Part shown: positions 30,947 through 33,450 of the stretch, piece by piece
Numbering within the stretch: position 1 is the first letter of the stretch
Layout: each line of letters opens with the position of its first letter
NCBI GenBank assembly: GCA_963611355.1
Contig: CAVDRM010000029.1
Coordinates: forward strand, 1 to 33,450
DNA length: 33,450 nucleotides
Direction: 5' to 3'
From: CAVDRM01 sp963611355
Lineage (GTDB): Bacteria; Bacillota; Clostridia; Christensenellales; Aristaeellaceae
Program-made: the position numbers and the translations under genes
Notes under the pieces: model-generated
Databases searched by the model: none
Told to the model about the DNA's origin: nothing
What the model saw: the letters and a program-made list of their open reading frames with translations, nothing else

Positions 30947-31074
30947 AGGCATCGGTCTGCTTTCGGCGGATTTTGGAAATCCTTTCGGGTTTCCGGCCTT
31001 TGCGTATCCGCTTCTTGTGCGGCGCTGCCGTGGCACTTTCTCCTCCATCGACTTTCAATAAAGGAACGACCATC

Positions 31075-32988
31075 ATGATCGTCATGACCATCCAAAACCT
31101 CAAGAAATCCTTCGGCGGCAATGAGGTGCTGCATAACGTCTCCCTCGTCCTCAGGGAGGGCGACCGGCTGGGGCTTGTGGGCGTAAACGGCTGCGGCAAG
31201 ACCACCCTGCTCAAAATTCTGGCGGGGCTTGACCGGCAGGACGAGGGCAGCATTGCGTTGGCCAAGGGCTTTCGCATCGGCTATCTGGCGCAGCAGAATG
31301 AGGTGCCCAGGGGCAAGACCGTCTATGAGGTGCTGGACGATGTATATGAGCCCGTGCGCGAGATGGAACAGAAGCTCCGCCGAATGGAAACGGATATGGC
31401 GCAGGCGCAGGACGAAAAGGAGCTTGCGCGGCTGGGCGATGCCTATGCGCGGCTGAACGATGCCTTTGAGAAGGCGGACGGCTATTCCTATCGCTCGCTC
31501 ATTCAGGGCGTTTTGGCGGGCTTGGGCTTTGAAAAATCACAGTACGCGCAGGAGGCAACGCTGCTCTCCGGCGGCGAAATGACGAGGCTGTGTCTGGCGC
31601 GGCTTCTTTTGCAAAAGCCGGATGTCCTTTTGCTGGACGAGCCGACCAACCATCTGGATTTGGATGCGCTGAATTGGCTGGAGAATTATTTGAAGGAATA
31701 TCGCGGAAGCCTGATTGTCGTTTCGCATGACCGTTTTTTCCTGGACAGGGTCTGCACGGGCATCGCCGAAATTTTGATGGGCGTGATGGAGCAGTACCCC
31801 GGCAACTATACCCAATATATGGCGCTGCGGCAGGAGAGATTTCTGACCCGCGAGCGTGAATTTGACGCGCAGCAGAAAGAGATAGCAAGGCAGCAGGAAA
31901 TTATTCGTAAGCTCCGCGCCTTCAACCGCGAAAAGTCAATCAAACGCGCAGAGAGCCGCGTGAAAATGCTGAACAAAATCGAGCTGAAGGAAAAGCCGCA
32001 GGAGGAAAAGCAGATATTCTTCCACTTTACCGCTGCCCGCCGGACGGGGGACGATGTGCTGAGCGTGCGCGAATTTTCCAAGGGCTTTGATGAAAAGAAG
32101 CTGTTTGAACATGTCTCTTTCTCGCTTTCCCGCGGTGACCGGGCGGCACTCATCGGGCGGAACGGCATCGGTAAATCGACGCTGTTCAAGTGCCTGACGG
32201 GGGAGCTTGCGCCGGATAGCGGTACGGTGCGCTGGGGCGCGAATGTGGATATGGGCTATTACGACCAGCATCAGCGTTCTCTGCACAACGACAAGACCAT
32301 CTTGGACGAGGTGTGGGACGCCTTTCCACGCATGGAGCAGACGGATGTGCGCGGCGCGTTGAGTCAGTTTCTGTTTACGGGCGAGGATGTGTTTGAAAAA
32401 ATCGGCACGCTGTCCGGTGGTGAGCGCGGGCGCGTGGCGCTGACCAAGCTGATGCTGCAAAAGGACAACCTGCTGCTTCTGGACGAGCCGACCAACCATC
32501 TGGACATGGACAGCCGCGAGGTGCTGGAGGATGCGCTGGACGGCTTTGAGGGCACGATTTTGGCCATCTCGCACGACCGTTATTTTATCAACCGTTTTGC
32601 CACCCGCGTGCTGGAGCTGACGCCGGAGGGCATCCTTGTCTATGAGGGCAATTTTGATGACTATTTGGCGGTCAAGGCGCGGGAAAATATGCCGCCGGAG
32701 GCGCTTGTTGCTGCCGGAAAGACGCGAACGGAAATCGCCCGCGAAAAGCGCCGCGACAAGGACGAAAAGGCGCGCCTGAAAGCGCTCAGGGAAGCCGCGG
32801 CACAGGCTGAGCGCGAAGTGCAGGCGGCAGAACAGGCAGTTGCCGATTACGAAGCATACATGGCGCTGCCCACGACCTATCAGGACAGCGCCCGCGCCGA
32901 GGAGACCGCCCGCGAATACAAGCGGTTGAAGGATGCCTTATCCGAAGCATACGATGCGTGGGAAGCGGCGGAGCTGGCGCTGGAGTAA
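31075..32988 (+). CDS. ABC-F family ATPase (YdiF/Uup-like)
   Basis: A 637-residue soluble protein with two ABC domains and no membrane segment. ATG 31075 follows AAAGGA by 9 bases. First domain: Walker A GVNGCGKTT, signature LLSGGEMTRLCLARLL, Walker B VLLLDEPTNHLD. Second domain: GRNGIGKST, TLSGGERGRVALTKLM, LLLLDEPTNHLDMDSREVLE. Between them lies the linker that reaches the ribosomal P-site (about 245-320). A charged coiled-coil end (about 550-637: REKRRDKDEKARLKALREAA) is typical of YdiF/Uup members. These proteins resolve stalled ribosomes; nothing marks this one as a drug-resistance type. Confidence 0.93.
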   Translation: MIVMTIQNLKKSFGGNEVLHNVSLVLREGDRLGLVGVNGCGKTTLLKILAGLDRQDEGSIALAKGFRIGYLAQQNEVPRGKTVYEVLDDVYEPVREMEQKLRRMETDMAQAQDEKELARLGDAYARLNDAFEKADGYSYRSLIQGVLAGLGFEKSQYAQEATLLSGGEMTRLCLARLLLQKPDVLLLDEPTNHLDLDALNWLENYLKEYRGSLIVVSHDRFFLDRVCTGIAEILMGVMEQYPGNYTQYMALRQERFLTREREFDAQQKEIARQQEIIRKLRAFNREKSIKRAESRVKMLNKIELKEKPQEEKQIFFHFTAARRTGDDVLSVREFSKGFDEKKLFEHVSFSLSRGDRAALIGRNGIGKSTLFKCLTGELAPDSGTVRWGANVDMGYYDQHQRSLHNDKTILDEVWDAFPRMEQTDVRGALSQFLFTGEDVFEKIGTLSGGERGRVALTKLMLQKDNLLLLDEPTNHLDMDSREVLEDALDGFEGTILAISHDRYFINRFATRVLELTPEGILVYEGNFDDYLAVKARENMPPEALVAAGKTRTEIAREKRRDKDEKARLKALREAAAQAEREVQAAEQAVADYEAYMALPTTYQDSARAEETAREYKRLKDALSEAYDAWEAAELALE

Positions 32989-33047
32989 GTGCATGCTTTT
33001 TGCGAACGGTCCGGCAGCACCGCGCAGATAGGGGAGCATAAAAATAA

Positions 33048-33084
33048 GGACTGTCTCACTTGCACTTCGTGAGACAGCCCTTTT
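33048..33084. terminator. Bidirectional terminator between the ABC-F gene and the tRNAs
   Basis: CTGTCTCAC (33051-33059) pairs with GTGAGACAG (33069-33077), extended by GG/CC past one mismatch. TTTT follows rightward and TTATTTTTATG leftward. It ends both the ABC-F transcript and the leftward tRNA pair. Confidence 0.88.
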
Positions 33085-33087
33085 CGC

Positions 33088-33163
33088 TGGCACCTCCAAT
33101 GGGATTCGAACCCATGTTTCCGCCTTGAGAGGGCGGCGTCCTAGGCCTCTAGACAATGGAGGC
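33088..33163 (-). tRNA. tRNA-Glu (anticodon CUC)
   Basis: A 76-base tRNA with encoded CCA. The acceptor GCCTCCA/TGGAGGT has a G-U first pair; the anticodon loop CTCTCAA on a CCGCC/GGCGG stem gives CTC; the T-loop is GGTTCGAATCC; discriminator G. It reads GAG. It follows tRNA-Gln by 3 bases in the same transcript. Confidence 0.92.
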
Positions 33164-33166
33164 AGA

Positions 33167-33240
33167 TGGCTGGGGAACAAGGATTTGAACCTTGACAATA
33201 CGAGTCAGAGTCGTAGGTGCTGCCGTTACACCATTCCCCA
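33167..33240 (-). tRNA. tRNA-Gln (anticodon CUG)
   Basis: A 74-base tRNA with encoded CCA. Acceptor TGGGGAA/TTCCCCA; loop CTCTGAC on a TACGA/TCGTA stem gives anticodon CTG; T-loop GGTTCAAATCC. It reads CAG and is the first gene of the pair. Confidence 0.93.
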
Positions 33241-33268
33241 ACAGCGCCAATCTTGCGACGGCTTTACT

Positions 33269-33297
33269 ATTATAGAGCATGAAGCAAAAATTGTCAA
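33269..33297 (-). promoter_or_regulatory. Promoter of the tRNA-Gln/tRNA-Glu pair
   Basis: On the minus strand, TTGACA (33297-33292), 17 bases, TATAAT (33274-33269), a perfect sigma-A promoter 29 bases from the tRNA-Gln 5' end. Beyond it, to the window end, I see no gene. Confidence 0.88.
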
Positions 33298-33450
33298 CCG
33301 ATTTTTTTCAAATTTTTGAGAAGTAAAGAGTTTATCATTAAATGCGAAGGCGAGAATCACCGCTGAGCATTATTTTTTTAACCGACAGCGCACTGTTTTT
33401 TAACCGATGAGGCATTTTGAAAGCCATTACCGCTCTGGTCTAACAGCTTA

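Noticed and set aside
31075..32988. Antibiotic-resistance reading of the ABC-F gene
   Set aside because: The coiled-coil C-terminus and linker fit housekeeping YdiF/Uup members; nothing points to the target-protection groups.
33374..33407. Direct repeat TTTTTTAACCGA, two copies 22 bases apart
   Set aside because: Short and T-rich; could be chance or remains of a terminator. No gene nearby to give it meaning.

Overview
The window comes from a GC-rich member of the class Clostridia. Supporting signs are strong Shine-Dalgarno sites, a T-box leader on pheST, a glgC-glgD-glgA operon with the non-catalytic GlgD subunit found in Firmicutes, an ABC-F ATPase, and an SH3-repeat wall protein with Thr/Pro linkers. 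A Christensenellales-like or Oscillospiraceae-like gut anaerobe is my inference. I see no 16S gene or other firm taxonomic marker.

Layout. (1) Bases 1 to about 5925 are the right end of an integrated phage-like or conjugative element. It holds a very long leftward gene that runs off the window, a divergent pair of XRE regulators around an operator-rich switch, very small leftward ORFs, an HTH-membrane protein and a tyrosine recombinase. The recombinase gene ends next to the 3' end of a tRNA-Ser gene, the likely attachment site. (2) 5925-6244 is a two-gene tRNA-Ser operon. (3) 6437-9910 is chromosomal: a DUF368 lipid-carrier transporter, a Crp/Fnr regulator divergent from a ferredoxin-type gene plus an unknown Cys-motif gene, and a small HMA metal-binding protein. 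(4) 9943-14011 is a leftward pheS-pheT-Dabb operon behind a T-box riboswitch. (5) 14035-16572 is a secreted cell-wall-binding repeat protein. (6) 16771-21035 is the glycogen operon glgC-glgD-glgA; GlgA carries an unusual basic tail. (7) 21380-23571 holds purB and a divergent ogt. (8) 23692-30167 is a carbohydrate-uptake locus: AraC regulator, solute-binding protein, two permeases, a beta-propeller glycosidase-like enzyme and an (alpha/alpha)6 glycosidase. It is visibly more AT-rich than its flanks and has no ABC ATPase of its own. (9) 30300-33297 carries secG, an ABC-F ATPase, and a leftward tRNA-Glu/tRNA-Gln pair with a consensus promoter.

How it works together. The element end has the logic of a lysogeny switch plus an integration gene. 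The Crp/Fnr pair shares one palindrome placed to activate the ferredoxin gene and repress its own gene. The AraC locus looks like a self-contained module for importing an oligosaccharide and breaking it down in the cytoplasm. The most unusual material is in the mobile-element end (out-of-frame overlap of regulator and giant gene, recombinase lacking two canonical catalytic residues, antisense small ORFs) and in several unassigned RNA-hairpin structures between genes. I found no CRISPR array, rRNA or insertion sequence.
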